Source of the DNA: Gammaproteobacteria bacterium
GTDB taxonomy: Bacteria > Pseudomonadota > Gammaproteobacteria > Pseudomonadales > Azotimanducaceae
Direction: 5' to 3'
DNA length: 62,770 nt
NCBI GenBank assembly: GCA_005799745.1
Contig: SYFY01000193.1
Coordinates: forward strand, 1 to 62,770
Shown here: piece after piece, positions 44,186 through 53,297 of the stretch
How positions within the stretch are numbered: position 1 is the stretch's first letter
How the letters are laid out: the number at the start of each line of letters is the position of its first letter
Position numbers and translations under genes: made by a program
The notes under the pieces: generated by a model
Databases searched by the model: none
The model's input: the letters and a program-made list of their open reading frames with translations, nothing else
Told to the model about the DNA's origin: nothing

Positions 44186-45586
44186 ATGAACACGCCGATC
44201 AAACTCAAACCAGGCGACGCTCGTTATCCAGGCATCAGTGTCCAGGACCTGCTCGATCGGGATAGCCGCGTGGTGCCCAACTATCTGCGTGAGCAGTCGT
44301 ATTCCTTTCTGGGTGACGAGGACATTCCCTATTCACGTTACACATCCCCGGAGTTTCATGATCTTGAGGTGAAGCACCTGTGGCCGAGGACATGGCAGTG
44401 GGCGTGCCGTGAAGAGCACATTCCTGAACCCGGCGACTATCACGTTTACGACATCGGACCGTACTCTGTCATCGTCACACGTACGGAGTCCGGAGCTATT
44501 CAGGCTTACCGCAATTCCTGCATGCATCGCGGTACGAAGCTCAAGCCTTCTTTTTCGAGTGGCCATGGGATGTCGCTGCGTTGTCCTTATCACGGCTGGG
44601 ACTGGCGTCTCGACGGCACGCTCAAGTCGTTTCCCTGTGAGTGGGATTTTCCGCATGTGAACCCGGATGATGTTGGGCTCTCACGGGTTCGTGCGGAATG
44701 CTGGGGCGGGTTTGTTTTCATCAACCTCGATGTAAACGCGAAACCGCTTCAGGAGTGGTTGGAACCGCTGCCTGCTCATGTTCAGAGCAAGACCTTTGAA
44801 AATCGCTATATCAGCCACCACGTCCAGAAAGAACTGAACTGCAACTGGAAGATTGCCTCCGAAGCGTTCCTCGAGGCGTACCACGTCATGGAGACGCACG
44901 CGCAGTTGATGCGCACCAATGGTGACGCCAATACCCAGTACGATATCTATGGCGACTATGTCAGCCGGCTGATCAACGTCGCGGGCATTCCTTCTGCCTA
45001 CTGCATGGAACCCCAGAGCGAACAGGACATCCTCGATCTCTTTTTGGTTGGTGATCGCAGTCAGGTGAGTGAGCGACTAACGGTTCCGAAAGGGGGTACG
45101 GCCCGAGCTGTGATGGCGCAATTTTTTCGCGACAGTACGGCAAAGGCCGGTTCTGATCTTGGCGCTGTGAGTGACTCGGAGATCGTCGACTCCATCGCCT
45201 ACTTCGTCTTTCCGAATCAGCAGTTTTTTGTGGGCCTGACGTTTCCCATCGTTTATCGCTTCAGGCCCTTAGGTCTGCATCATAATCGGACGCTGTTTGA
45301 TCTGATTCTCCTGGCACCACGACCCAAAGACGGCACAGTGGTTGAGCCTGCTGAGCCGGTGTGGCTGAAGGCGGAGGAGTCCTATTCGACGGTTCCAGGC
45401 ATGGATCCCTACGTGGGTCATGTCTTCGACCAGGATACGGGCAACATGCAGGCGGCCCAGGAAGGGGCACAGACTGCGCTGAAAGGTGGGGCGACACTTG
45501 CGAATTATCAAGAGATTCGTATTCGCCATTTCCATCAGACACTCATGACCACCATTCGAGAAGGACAGGAGAAAGAAGGCTCATGA
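44186..45586 (+). CDS. Rieske non-haem iron ring-hydroxylating oxygenase, large subunit
   Basis: The oxygenase component of an aromatic or alicyclic hydroxylase, 466 residues. The Rieske [2Fe-2S] ligands are C112-x-H114 (SCMHRG) and C133-x2-H136 (CPYHGW). The mononuclear iron site follows in NWKIASEAFLEAYHVMETH, where the two histidines sit as in the family. No small subunit or reductase gene is adjacent, as in alpha3-type oxygenases that borrow electron donors. It heads a tight operon with an SDR, a cupin and a Baeyer-Villiger monooxygenase. The substrate may be a terpenoid, steroid or aromatic ketone; that is inferred from neighbours only. Confidence 0.93.
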   Translation: MNTPIKLKPGDARYPGISVQDLLDRDSRVVPNYLREQSYSFLGDEDIPYSRYTSPEFHDLEVKHLWPRTWQWACREEHIPEPGDYHVYDIGPYSVIVTRTESGAIQAYRNSCMHRGTKLKPSFSSGHGMSLRCPYHGWDWRLDGTLKSFPCEWDFPHVNPDDVGLSRVRAECWGGFVFINLDVNAKPLQEWLEPLPAHVQSKTFENRYISHHVQKELNCNWKIASEAFLEAYHVMETHAQLMRTNGDANTQYDIYGDYVSRLINVAGIPSAYCMEPQSEQDILDLFLVGDRSQVSERLTVPKGGTARAVMAQFFRDSTAKAGSDLGAVSDSEIVDSIAYFVFPNQQFFVGLTFPIVYRFRPLGLHHNRTLFDLILLAPRPKDGTVVEPAEPVWLKAEESYSTVPGMDPYVGHVFDQDTGNMQAAQEGAQTALKGGATLANYQEIRIRHFHQTLMTTIREGQEKEGS

Positions 45587-46278
45587 CCAGGGTCCTCATC
45601 ACCGGCTCAGCCCGTGGCATCGGGTTCGAACTTTGCAGGCAATACGCCGAAGCGGGCGACCGCGTCTATGCGACCTGTCGCTCGCCCGCGAAGGCGACCC
45701 GTCTCAACGCGATTGCTGCAGCGTCGCAGGGGCGACTTACTGTGCATGCAATGGAAGTAGGCAACAGTACTTCCGTCAAAACATGCCGAGCAGAGATTGG
45801 CGATACACCCATCGACGTGCTCATCAACAACGCGGGTGTATGGGGCGGCCTCGATACACAAGTCTTCGCCAACATGGACTACGACAACTGGGCGCATGAG
45901 CTGAACGTCATGGCCATGGGGCCTTTCCGGGTTATCCAGACCTTTATGCCGAACGTGCTCGCCGGGCGGCAGAAAAAGATCGTTACCATCTCTAGTCAGA
46001 CAGGCGCGCACGCCTACGACCACGTCATCGGCTATTCCTATGCGAGCGCCAAAGCGGCGGTGAATCGCCTCATGACCGGTCTCGCCACGGAGTTTCGTGA
46101 GCAAGGCGTGATCATCGTACCGATGCATCCGGGCTGGGTGAAAACCGAGATGGCAGGTGATGTGGCCGACATTTCTCCAGAAGAAAGTGCCACCGGCGTG
46201 CGCAAAACCATCGCCGCGATGACATTCGCCGATACCGGCACGTTCATGAAGTGGACCGGGGACGTGCATCCCTGGTGA
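45583..46278 (+). CDS. Short-chain dehydrogenase/reductase
   Basis: A 231-residue SDR with cofactor loop TGSARGIG, NNAGVWGG, catalytic Ser in VTISSQTGAHA and Tyr-x3-Lys in YSYASAKAA. The pattern resembles the C-factor/CsgA-like SDRs (YSYASAKAAVNRL; HPGWVKTEMAG). ATG 45583 overlaps the Rieske gene's stop by four bases, so translation is coupled; it would oxidise the hydroxylated product to a ketone, the natural substrate for the downstream Baeyer-Villiger enzyme. Length is normal and the active site complete. Confidence 0.92.
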   Translation: MTRVLITGSARGIGFELCRQYAEAGDRVYATCRSPAKATRLNAIAAASQGRLTVHAMEVGNSTSVKTCRAEIGDTPIDVLINNAGVWGGLDTQVFANMDYDNWAHELNVMAMGPFRVIQTFMPNVLAGRQKKIVTISSQTGAHAYDHVIGYSYASAKAAVNRLMTGLATEFREQGVIIVPMHPGWVKTEMAGDVADISPEESATGVRKTIAAMTFADTGTFMKWTGDVHPW

Positions 46279-46318
46279 TACGGTTTCAAATTCGAATTGC
46301 GGGAGGCGCAACAAAGTT

Positions 46319-47410
46319 ATGAACGCAGGTTACAACCCCGACTTTAATCCCACCGGTATCGAAGGTGGTGTAGATACCAACAATCTGCCGTGGATCGATT
46401 TGCCGCAAGCGCCGGGCCTTGCCATCAAGCCCCTTCGTGCCAGCAGTGAAAGTGGCATGTTCTCGGTGATCGCTCGTATTCGAGCAGGGACAACCGTGCG
46501 TGATCTGGTCTATCTCGGTGGTATGGACATGATCGTGTTGTCCGGCGGTATGCGGTATGTAGGCGGCGCACTGGAGAGCACACTCGAACCCGGCACGTGG
46601 GGTTATGTACCGGCGAACGCGCGTATCGGTGCACTCACCGCTGACGTCGATACCGAATTTTTGGGCAACTTCTATGGGCCTGTCGCGTTCCTCGGAGACA
46701 AAGGTCGTGTCAGCAGTCTGCTCACCGCGCTTGATGTACTCGCTGCGGCGCATGATCGCGGGCTCACGCTGATTCCGAATACGTTGGCGGAGTGTATGCA
46801 GCCCCCAGAGGCGAAAAAGTCGCCGAAGTGGCAAGGGCCGCGTGAGCCTCTGGCCATTGCCGGAAACAGCGCCGGGGCCTTGGTCGACAAGGCCGCGTCG
46901 GGAAGTTCGGCCAGCCAGGTGCATCCGCACTTCGTGGATACCAAGCAAGTGCCGTGGATTGAAAACCCGTCGGTTCCCGACATGGGCCTTAAGGTTCTTC
47001 GTGTCAGCGAAGAGACCGGCATCACCTCGTTGATCGTGCGTCATAACGGGGTTGCTGGACCTCACTACCACCTCGGCGCCGCAGATTTCCTCGTGTTGTC
47101 AGGACGAATTGGTTATCGCGCGGGTCCTCCTGAAGGATATGGTCCCGGTGTGTGGTTCTATGAACCTGCGGGTGCACGTCACGAAGCGACTCAACGCGTG
47201 AGTGATGAAGACCTCATTTACACCGCCAACGTTTATGGTCCGCTGCAGTTTGACGAAGGCCCAGGTACTCCCATTGTCGCCGTACAGTCATGGATGCAAT
47301 ACAAAGCCATGGCGGATTCAGTTGGCGTCAAACTTGTTCGCAATACCTTTGAGGGTGATGGCTCGCTGCTCGCGTGGGCACCACTTGGTGAGTCCGCAGC
47401 TCGGCTGTGA
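46319..47410 (+). CDS. Two-domain cupin protein (ChrR/acetylacetone dioxygenase-like)
   Basis: A 363-residue protein with two related cupin domains. Domain 2 (about 215-320) keeps metal ligands: PHYHLGAADFLVLSG and the later GARHEAT. Domain 1 (about 25-125) has the same beta layout (TTVRDLVYLGGMDMIVLSGG) but no histidines, so it is probably structural. Related cupins bind iron or zinc and include C-C-cleaving dioxygenases for diketones and hydroxyacetophenones. As third gene of the oxygenase operon, starting 41 bases after the SDR, it may cleave or rearrange a diketone or hydroxyketone intermediate; a sensory role is also possible. Confidence 0.78.
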   Translation: MNAGYNPDFNPTGIEGGVDTNNLPWIDLPQAPGLAIKPLRASSESGMFSVIARIRAGTTVRDLVYLGGMDMIVLSGGMRYVGGALESTLEPGTWGYVPANARIGALTADVDTEFLGNFYGPVAFLGDKGRVSSLLTALDVLAAAHDRGLTLIPNTLAECMQPPEAKKSPKWQGPREPLAIAGNSAGALVDKAASGSSASQVHPHFVDTKQVPWIENPSVPDMGLKVLRVSEETGITSLIVRHNGVAGPHYHLGAADFLVLSGRIGYRAGPPEGYGPGVWFYEPAGARHEATQRVSDEDLIYTANVYGPLQFDEGPGTPIVAVQSWMQYKAMADSVGVKLVRNTFEGDGSLLAWAPLGESAARL

Positions 47411-47430
47411 GAAGGATCTAAAGGTGATCG

Positions 47431-49047
47431 ATGCACGGTGTGGAAACAGATGTAGTGGTGATCGGGGCTGGGTTTAATGGCCTCTATCAACTGCATCGCC
47501 TGCGCGAAGAGGGCTTCCGGGTCTTGCTGGTCGAGGCCGGCAGTCGACTCGGAGGCATCTGGTTTTGGAACTGCTACCCAGGTGCGCGGGTGGATTCACA
47601 CGTTCCGAACTACGAGTTCTCCATGGAATCGGTTTGGCGTGAGTGGAACTGGAGCGAACGTTTCCCCGGGTACGCTGAACTTCGAAAGTACTTTGATCAT
47701 CTCGATGCGAAGCTCGATCTGTCGCGGGACATTCGTTTCAACACCTGTGTCAAATCGGCGGCGTTTGACGGCGCGGCCAATCAATGGCGAATCAGCACCG
47801 ACACCGGAGATGAAATTCAGGCGCGCTTTGTGGTGCCTTGCCTTGGGTTCGCGAGCAAGGCGTTCGTGCCTAATCTTCCAGGTCTCGAATCGTTTGCAGG
47901 CGAATGTCATCACACCGGACTCTGGCCACAGTCAGGTGTAGAGCTTGCCGGTAAGCGGGTCGGTGTAATCGGTACAGGTGCGAGTGGTGTGCAAGTGATC
48001 CAGGAGGCCGCGCCACTCGCGTCCCACCTCACCATCTTCCAACGCACACCCAATCTTGCGTTGCCGATGCGCCAAATTCGTTACGACGCAGCTGCGCAGG
48101 AGGAACTCAAGGCGAAGTACCCGGAGATGCTCGCTCGTCGTGCCATTTCCGCGACGAGTTACCACGACATTCAGGCAGAACCTCGATCTGCGCTGGATGT
48201 AACACCCGATGAGCGTCATCGTCGCTTTGAGTGGGCTTGGCAAGAAGGTGGATTTCATTTCTGGGCGGGCACCTTCAACGACGTACTTTCCAACAAGAAC
48301 GCCAACGCGCTCGCCTATGCCTTCTGGAGAAATCGGACACGTGCACGCATCAACGATCCAGATGTGGCACGCAAGCTCGCGCCGGATGTAGCACCACATC
48401 CATTCGGCTCCAAAAGGCCCTCACTCGAGCAGAACTACTACGAGGTGTTCAATCAACCGAATGTGACGCTGGTTGATGTGAAAGAAACGCCGATTGAACG
48501 GATCACGCCGCATGGAGTGCTTACGTCGGAGAGTGAAACTGAACTCGACGTTCTGGTGCTCGCTACCGGATTTGATGCCAGCACCGGTGGCATTACTGCG
48601 ATTGATTGGCATGGTACTGAAGACACATCGCTCTCGAACCTGTGGCGCAATGGTGTGGTGACACATCTCGGCATGGCGATGCCGGGCTTTCCGAATCTTT
48701 TGATGTTGTATGGGCCGCAAAGCCCCACGGCGTTCTGCAACGGTCCAACCTGTGCAGAATTGCAGGGCGAGTGGGTCGTTGAGTGTCTGCGCCACGTGCG
48801 TGATTCAGGCTATACGCGCATCGAAGCCACGCCACAAGCCGCGCGTGTCTGGGGCGAACACATGCGCGAAGAGTTTGCTGATTCACTACTGCATTTGGCC
48901 GACTCCTGGTACGTCGGTGCGAACGTGCCTGGCAAGCAGCGTGAGCTCCTGTATTACGCCAATACGCAGAAGTATCTGAAGCTCTGTCGGGACGTCGCAA
49001 CCAACGGGTATCGTGGCTTTCAGATTGGTAGGGGTAGTTGGCGCTGA
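47431..49047 (+). CDS. Flavin-containing (Baeyer-Villiger type) monooxygenase
   Basis: Class B flavoprotein monooxygenase of 538 residues that inserts oxygen next to a ketone using NADPH and FAD. FAD site VVIGAGFNGLY; NADPH site VIGTGASGVQV; between them the type I BVMO fingerprint FAGECHHTGLWP is a perfect FxGxxxHxxxWP. YPGARVDSHVPNYEFS and VLATGFDASTGG also fit cyclohexanone/phenylacetone-type enzymes. It ends the operon that begins at 44186, 20 bases after the cupin gene. In context it probably turns the SDR-made ketone into an ester or lactone. Confidence 0.94.
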   Translation: MHGVETDVVVIGAGFNGLYQLHRLREEGFRVLLVEAGSRLGGIWFWNCYPGARVDSHVPNYEFSMESVWREWNWSERFPGYAELRKYFDHLDAKLDLSRDIRFNTCVKSAAFDGAANQWRISTDTGDEIQARFVVPCLGFASKAFVPNLPGLESFAGECHHTGLWPQSGVELAGKRVGVIGTGASGVQVIQEAAPLASHLTIFQRTPNLALPMRQIRYDAAAQEELKAKYPEMLARRAISATSYHDIQAEPRSALDVTPDERHRRFEWAWQEGGFHFWAGTFNDVLSNKNANALAYAFWRNRTRARINDPDVARKLAPDVAPHPFGSKRPSLEQNYYEVFNQPNVTLVDVKETPIERITPHGVLTSESETELDVLVLATGFDASTGGITAIDWHGTEDTSLSNLWRNGVVTHLGMAMPGFPNLLMLYGPQSPTAFCNGPTCAELQGEWVVECLRHVRDSGYTRIEATPQAARVWGEHMREEFADSLLHLADSWYVGANVPGKQRELLYYANTQKYLKLCRDVATNGYRGFQIGRGSWR

Positions 49048-49212
49048 AGCCCATTTGATTGGCGAAAACTCTCAAACAGTAACGTTCTCTAACGGCGCAG
49101 GTAACTTGGTGGCGATCTACGCGAGCCAATTTGTGTTTCTTTTAGGTGTTCTGTATTCCAGACGGTGATCGAGGTGAAAAGTCCATCCTTTGCACTTGAG
49201 CTTCGATCGTTA

Positions 49213-49256
49213 TGTCGGTCGTTCACGATCAACGGGTTGAACGTGAACGACCGACA
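49213..49256. repeat. Perfect 15-bp inverted repeat
   Basis: TGTCGGTCGTTCACG (49213-49227) and CGTGAACGACCGACA (49242-49256) are exact inverse complements around a 14-base loop. No T-run follows on either strand. It lies in the gene-free interval 49048-49283, between the oxygenase operon and the truncated kinase, and may be a regulator-binding dyad or a recombination/mobile-element end marking the truncation. Nothing else is recognisable in that interval. Confidence 0.65.
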
Positions 49257-49283
49257 GCCCGAAATAGACACCAATTCGATTAA

Positions 49284-50441
49284 ACTCTTCCACGGTTTTC
49301 TCCTCGATCTTCAAGCCTTTACCTCGCGGCTGAACGCGCTGACAAAATCGATCTGCGGTTTGAAGTACGTGATACAGGAATTGGCATCGAAGCCGCACAC
49401 CACACGCACATCTTTGATTCGTTTACTCAAACCGACAGCAGTACTACCCGACGGTTCGGTGGTACGGATCTCGGCCTCGCCATCAGTAAACGGCTCGTTG
49501 AACTCATGGGCGGATCCATTGGCGTTGAAAGCACCATTGGACAGGGCTCGACATTTTGGTTCAGCTTAACGCTCGCAAAAAGCACACATGCGTCCATCAA
49601 AACGGCTAAAAGCAGTGCTGAATTGAGCGGCGTGAGTGTTTTGATCGTGGACGATAACCCGACCAATCGGGAACTCCTGCAGGCGCAATTGGAATCTTGG
49701 AACATGCGCACTGCTGTGACCGGATCAGGTCGTCGTGCGCTTGAGATGGTTCGCGCCGGCGTGATCAGTGGTTTGCCCTTCGACCTGATCGTGCTCGATA
49801 TGCAAATGCCGGAGATGAGTGGCAATAACCTTGCCGAGGCCATCTCGTCCGACAAAGACACTCCCTCCACACCGATGATCATGCTGAGCTCCGCTGCGGG
49901 TGTGAACGAAACCGGACAAGGACGGCATCCGGCGATCAACCTCTACTTGAGTAAACCGGTGCGGCAGGCAGAGCTACAGTCTTCGGTTCGCGCGTTGATG
50001 GCAGCCAGAACGTTGGCAGCGCCCGTTCGAGTCGTACAAGAGCCCGCAGACGTTGTGCAAACGGTGAGCCGTGTTCTCGTCGTTGAAGACAACACGATCA
50101 ATCAGGTCGTCGCCCAGGACATGCTGACCGAGATGGGCTGTTCGGTGCACATCGCTGAGAACGGCGAAGAAGCCTTGAAGTTGCTGTTGGACCAGTCGTT
50201 CGATCTGATCTTCATGGACTGCCAGATGCCGGTCATGGATGGATACGAAGCAACACGACGCATTCGGCAGAGAGAGCAGCAGAGTGAGGGTCGTAGGCGG
50301 GTCCCCATCATCGCGCTGACAGCCCGCGCGATGACGAGAGACCGTGAGCGATGTGTCGCAGCAGGGACCGATGACTTCCTGTCGAAGCCATACAACCGTG
50401 CCGCGCTCAAAGCGATGGTTCAACGGTGGCTGGCGACTTGA
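49284..50441 (+). pseudogene. 5'-truncated hybrid histidine kinase: ATPase remnant plus two receivers
   Basis: From a stop at 49281 the frame is open to 50441. It holds the end of a HATPase domain ([35 protein letters not shown], where the family's GTGLGLA has Asp), then two receiver domains. The first has [24 protein letters not shown] and a lysine in SKPVRQ; the second VVEDNTINQVVAQDM, FMDCQMPVMDGYE, TDDFLSKPYN. Both phosphoacceptor aspartates are present. Sensor, dimerisation and phosphoacceptor-histidine regions are missing and no start codon occurs before ATG 49506, from where a 311-residue double-receiver protein could still be made. It may therefore be dead, or reduced to a phosphate-accepting protein. 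Confidence 0.8.
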
Positions 50442-50510
50442 CATCCCGTTGATGGTGCGACTATCTGGATGACTCGTCTTTCCGGACGAGTACTGAAGGA
50501 GATGCTCGCC

Positions 50511-51314
50511 ATGAATGACCACCGCCACCTCGCAGTGAGCGCTGTGGGTCCGGTTGCGACCGTGACACTCAAGCGGTCGGAGCGCGCCAATGCACTCAGC
50601 TTTGATGTGCTCAAGGAACTCGAATTCGTCGCACTGTCCATGCGCGATGAACCCGATATTCGAGTGGTGATCCTTACGGGTGACGGTAAACACTTTTCTT
50701 CTGGCGCCGACCTCTCTAGCCCAAGTCCGGGTAGCGGACCGACCGCAGCGCTTCCACTGGTTCAACGTCGTCGCCACGCGCGCATGGGCGGCCGCGTCAT
50801 CCGTGCCTGGCTCGATATGGATCAGATCAGCATTGCGGCGTGGAACGGTGCCGCCATGGGAGGAGGTGGCTGTCTTGCGACGGCCTGCGATTTTCGTATC
50901 GCCGCAGACGATGCCTTTCTGTGTTACCCGGAGATCGACATCGGCATTAACCTGCAGTGGTGGGGGTTGCCGTTGATCACGCGTCTTGCTGGACCTTCTC
51001 GGGCCAAACGTCTTGTCATCGGGGGGGAACGCATTGGGGCTGCATTGCTGGAGCGTTGGGGCGTCGTTGATGAAGTGGTTCCTTGTGCTGAGCTACTAAC
51101 GCGTGCCTCCGAAACGGCTCATTTCTACGCAGGAAAGCCCCCCGTTGCAGCGCAGATGATCAAACGCAGCGTCAATGCCATTAGTGGGGCGTTCGATGAA
51201 GCCGTCATGCATATGGACTTCGATCAGAATCTGCTAACCGCAGCCACTGACGATGCGTCTCTGGCGCGGAGAACCTATCGAACACCAGAGACGCCGAATT
51301 TCACAGGGAACTGA
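50511..51314 (+). CDS. Enoyl-CoA hydratase/isomerase family protein
   Basis: A 267-residue crotonase: VATVTLKRSERANALS, the oxyanion loop HFSSGADLSSP, AAWNGAAMGGGGCLATACDFRIAA, and YPEIDIGINLQWWGLP with an acidic residue near the usual catalytic site. The C-terminal RTYRTPETPNFTG is common in the family. ATG 50511 is chosen because GGAG lies nine bases upstream. It starts 69 bases after the kinase remnant and is followed by the APH-fold gene, whose frame may overlap it. The substrate is unknown. Confidence 0.88.
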   Translation: MNDHRHLAVSAVGPVATVTLKRSERANALSFDVLKELEFVALSMRDEPDIRVVILTGDGKHFSSGADLSSPSPGSGPTAALPLVQRRRHARMGGRVIRAWLDMDQISIAAWNGAAMGGGGCLATACDFRIAADDAFLCYPEIDIGINLQWWGLPLITRLAGPSRAKRLVIGGERIGAALLERWGVVDEVVPCAELLTRASETAHFYAGKPPVAAQMIKRSVNAISGAFDEAVMHMDFDQNLLTAATDDASLARRTYRTPETPNFTGN

Positions 51315-51327
51315 GTTTTTCGGCTTC

Positions 51328-52047
51328 GTGCCGACTGCCGAGTTGCCGGGTGGCTATTGCTCGAGGGTGTGGACCGATGGCGTGCGTGTGCTCAAGGTTC
51401 CCTTTCAAGATGAAGAGCAGACCACCGGGCGACTCGCCGCAGAACGTATGTCAGGTTGGCCCGGTGTACGTATCCTCGATTCCGATCCGGCGAGCGGCTC
51501 GCTCTTGATGGATCAGCTTGGTGAATCGCTGGCGTCAGTGTGGCGACCTGAACGTGATGATGAAGCGATTGACGTCTTTCTCGAGTTGGCTATGGCGATG
51601 CGACGAATCTCGCCGATCGACATGATGGGACTAGGAGAGTATGTGGGCACAGGTGGTGCCTTAGCTGCCACGTTGCTGGAAAGCACCACGGCACCGACGT
51701 TTCTGCACGGTGATTTGCATCACGAGAATGTGTTGCGTGATACGAAGTTGGGTGGTTGGCTCGCCATCGACCCCAAGGGTCTCTCCGGCGACCCAGCCTA
51801 CGAGGCGGTTGTCTATATGCGCAATCCAATGGGCCGCATGCAAGATGTTGTCGACATGAAAGCACTGCTCCGCCATCGGCTGGATCGATTGGGAGAAGGA
51901 CTCGAGGTTGCGCCAGCTCGGATATGGGCGTGGTCCTTGGTCGATTTGCGCGGTGACGCGCTTGAACCAGGCAGCGATCGTTACCGCATTCGGGCAGCGC
52001 TTGAATCCCTGACGGAATATAGGCTGACGGAGTACACACTCGAGTAA
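51328..52047 (+). CDS. Streptomycin 6-kinase-like aminoglycoside phosphotransferase family protein
   Basis: A 239-residue protein with APH fold of the APH(6)/hydroxyurea-kinase type. GGYCSRVWTDGVRVLKVPFQ gives the nucleotide-binding strand and lysine, GSLLMDQLGESL the hinge, FLHGDLHHENVL the catalytic loop and LAIDPKGLSGDPAYEA the metal-binding segment, the last being distinctive for APH(6). Resistance is possible but many such proteins phosphorylate metabolites. The start is unclear: GTG 51328 lies after the crotonase stop, while ATG 51253 would overlap it by 62 bases. Somewhat short at the N-terminus compared with the ~300-residue family. Confidence 0.75.
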   Translation: MPTAELPGGYCSRVWTDGVRVLKVPFQDEEQTTGRLAAERMSGWPGVRILDSDPASGSLLMDQLGESLASVWRPERDDEAIDVFLELAMAMRRISPIDMMGLGEYVGTGGALAATLLESTTAPTFLHGDLHHENVLRDTKLGGWLAIDPKGLSGDPAYEAVVYMRNPMGRMQDVVDMKALLRHRLDRLGEGLEVAPARIWAWSLVDLRGDALEPGSDRYRIRAALESLTEYRLTEYTLE

Positions 52048-52117
52048 GTCTGTCGGGGACGAACAAAGTAGCCAGAGACGAACGTACTCGCTGGTCGCAT
52101 ACTTCGGTAGTTGACCT

Positions 52118-52303
52118 TAAGGAAGGTCTGATTAATCGGACCTTCCTGTGCGATGCATGGAAGCACCACTACTTTCCATACGTTTAGCGCGGGCTTCGCA
52201 CGCGCATTCGCGGGCAAAGCCCGTGTAAACGCAGGGAAAAATGTGAGGAATCCGAAGGATTCCGACCTGATCGATTCGCAGGATCGAATTGATCAGAGTT
52301 ACT
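52118..52303. repeat. Dispersed six-hairpin intergenic element, copy 1
   Basis: A 186-base element, about 90% identical by hand count to 58964-59148 and in the same orientation. It folds into consecutive hairpins, including AGGAAGGTCTGA with its complement (52120-52147), a GCATGGAA stem, CGCGGGC/GCCCGTG, GGAATCC/GGATTCC and GATCGATTCG/CGAATTGATC. Several differences from copy 2 keep pairing through G-T wobble. No reading frame of note. It fills most of the gene-free interval 52048-52348 between the kinase and the next crotonase. No clear target-site duplication. Confidence 0.8.
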
Positions 52304-52348
52304 CTAAGTTCAGTGTTTCAAAAAGGGGAATATCCCAGGGGGACTGTG

Positions 52349-53248
52349 ATGGGCGTTGCTGAAAGACCTTTCGAGATGATTCGCTACGAGCGACCAAGTG
52401 CAAACGTGGCTCGCATCATGTTGGCGCGGCCGGAAGCGCGTAACGCGCAAAACACGCAGATGCTCTACGAAATCGATGCCGCTCTGGACGCTGCGATGCA
52501 TGATGACACGGTTCATGTCGTGATCATTGGTGCCGACGGTCCTCACTTCTCATCTGGCCATGACATCAAGGGCAAGGCCGGACGTGGTCAGCCCGGGGAC
52601 TTCGGGCCTCCCCGCATGGGCGTTGGTGGATACACCCGTCCGGGCCAGGAAGGTCACATGGCCCATGAGCAGGAAGTCTTCCTCGGTTTCTGCTGGCGCT
52701 GGCGCAACATGCCGAAGCCCACTATTGCTTCGGTCCAGGGTAAAGCCATTGCCGGCGGTCTCATGTTGGTGTGGCCCTTCGACATCGTCGTCGCCAGTGA
52801 AGATGCACAGTTCTCCGATCCCGTGGTGACCTTCGGTGTGAATGGTGTGGAGTACTTCGTGCACGCCTGGGAAGTGGGCCACCGTAAGGCAAAAGAAATG
52901 CTCTTCACCGGTGAATCCATCTCTGCACAGGAAGCCAAGGAACTGGGTATGGTGAATCGTGTGGTGAAACGTGAGGACCTGGAGAGCGCAACACTCGCGC
53001 TGGCTGAGAAGATCGCCAAACAACCCAGCATGGGTCTGAAGCTCGCCAAGATGTCAGTGAACCAGTCGCTCGATGCACAGGGCATGTACAACGCCATTCA
53101 GTCAGCCTTCGGCCTGCACCATCTGGGACACGCCAACATGCGTATCGTGCATGGTTCGGCTGTGGAGCCCACTGGTGCTAACAAGATTGAGTCGCAGGCT
53201 AAGGCGGACCGGCCCAACGTTGACGGATCAAAGGCGAAGAGCGCCTGA
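52349..53248 (+). CDS. Enoyl-CoA hydratase/isomerase family protein
   Basis: A 299-residue crotonase. VARIMLARPEARNAQNTQML leads in, then oxyanion loop HFSSGHDIKGK, an extended loop (GFGPPRMG-type, to about residue 110), ASVQGKAIAGGLMLVWPFDIVVAS and the second domain EYFVHAWEVGHRKAKEMLFTG. The long insert and tryptophan-rich VFLGFCWRWRNMPKPT resemble crotonases from steroid or terpene degradation gene clusters, but the substrate is not known. ATG 52349 has GGGGGA seven bases upstream and begins only 45 bases after the six-hairpin element, so that element could influence its expression. Confidence 0.88.
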   Translation: MGVAERPFEMIRYERPSANVARIMLARPEARNAQNTQMLYEIDAALDAAMHDDTVHVVIIGADGPHFSSGHDIKGKAGRGQPGDFGPPRMGVGGYTRPGQEGHMAHEQEVFLGFCWRWRNMPKPTIASVQGKAIAGGLMLVWPFDIVVASEDAQFSDPVVTFGVNGVEYFVHAWEVGHRKAKEMLFTGESISAQEAKELGMVNRVVKREDLESATLALAEKIAKQPSMGLKLAKMSVNQSLDAQGMYNAIQSAFGLHHLGHANMRIVHGSAVEPTGANKIESQAKADRPNVDGSKAKSA

Positions 53249-53297
53249 TGTAGGGGCAGCTTATGATTGCTCCTGATGGTGGCTAACGCCTGCTCGC

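Noticed and set aside
49213-49256. Rho-independent terminator for the oxygenase operon
   Set aside because: The stem is perfect but the loop is long, GC content moderate and no T-run follows on either strand, so it is kept only as an unexplained dyad.
41232-50441. The two kinase remnants as halves of one gene split by an insertion of the oxygenase operon
   Set aside because: Both remnants contain their own ATP-binding segment and receiver domain(s), so they derive from two different hybrid kinases.
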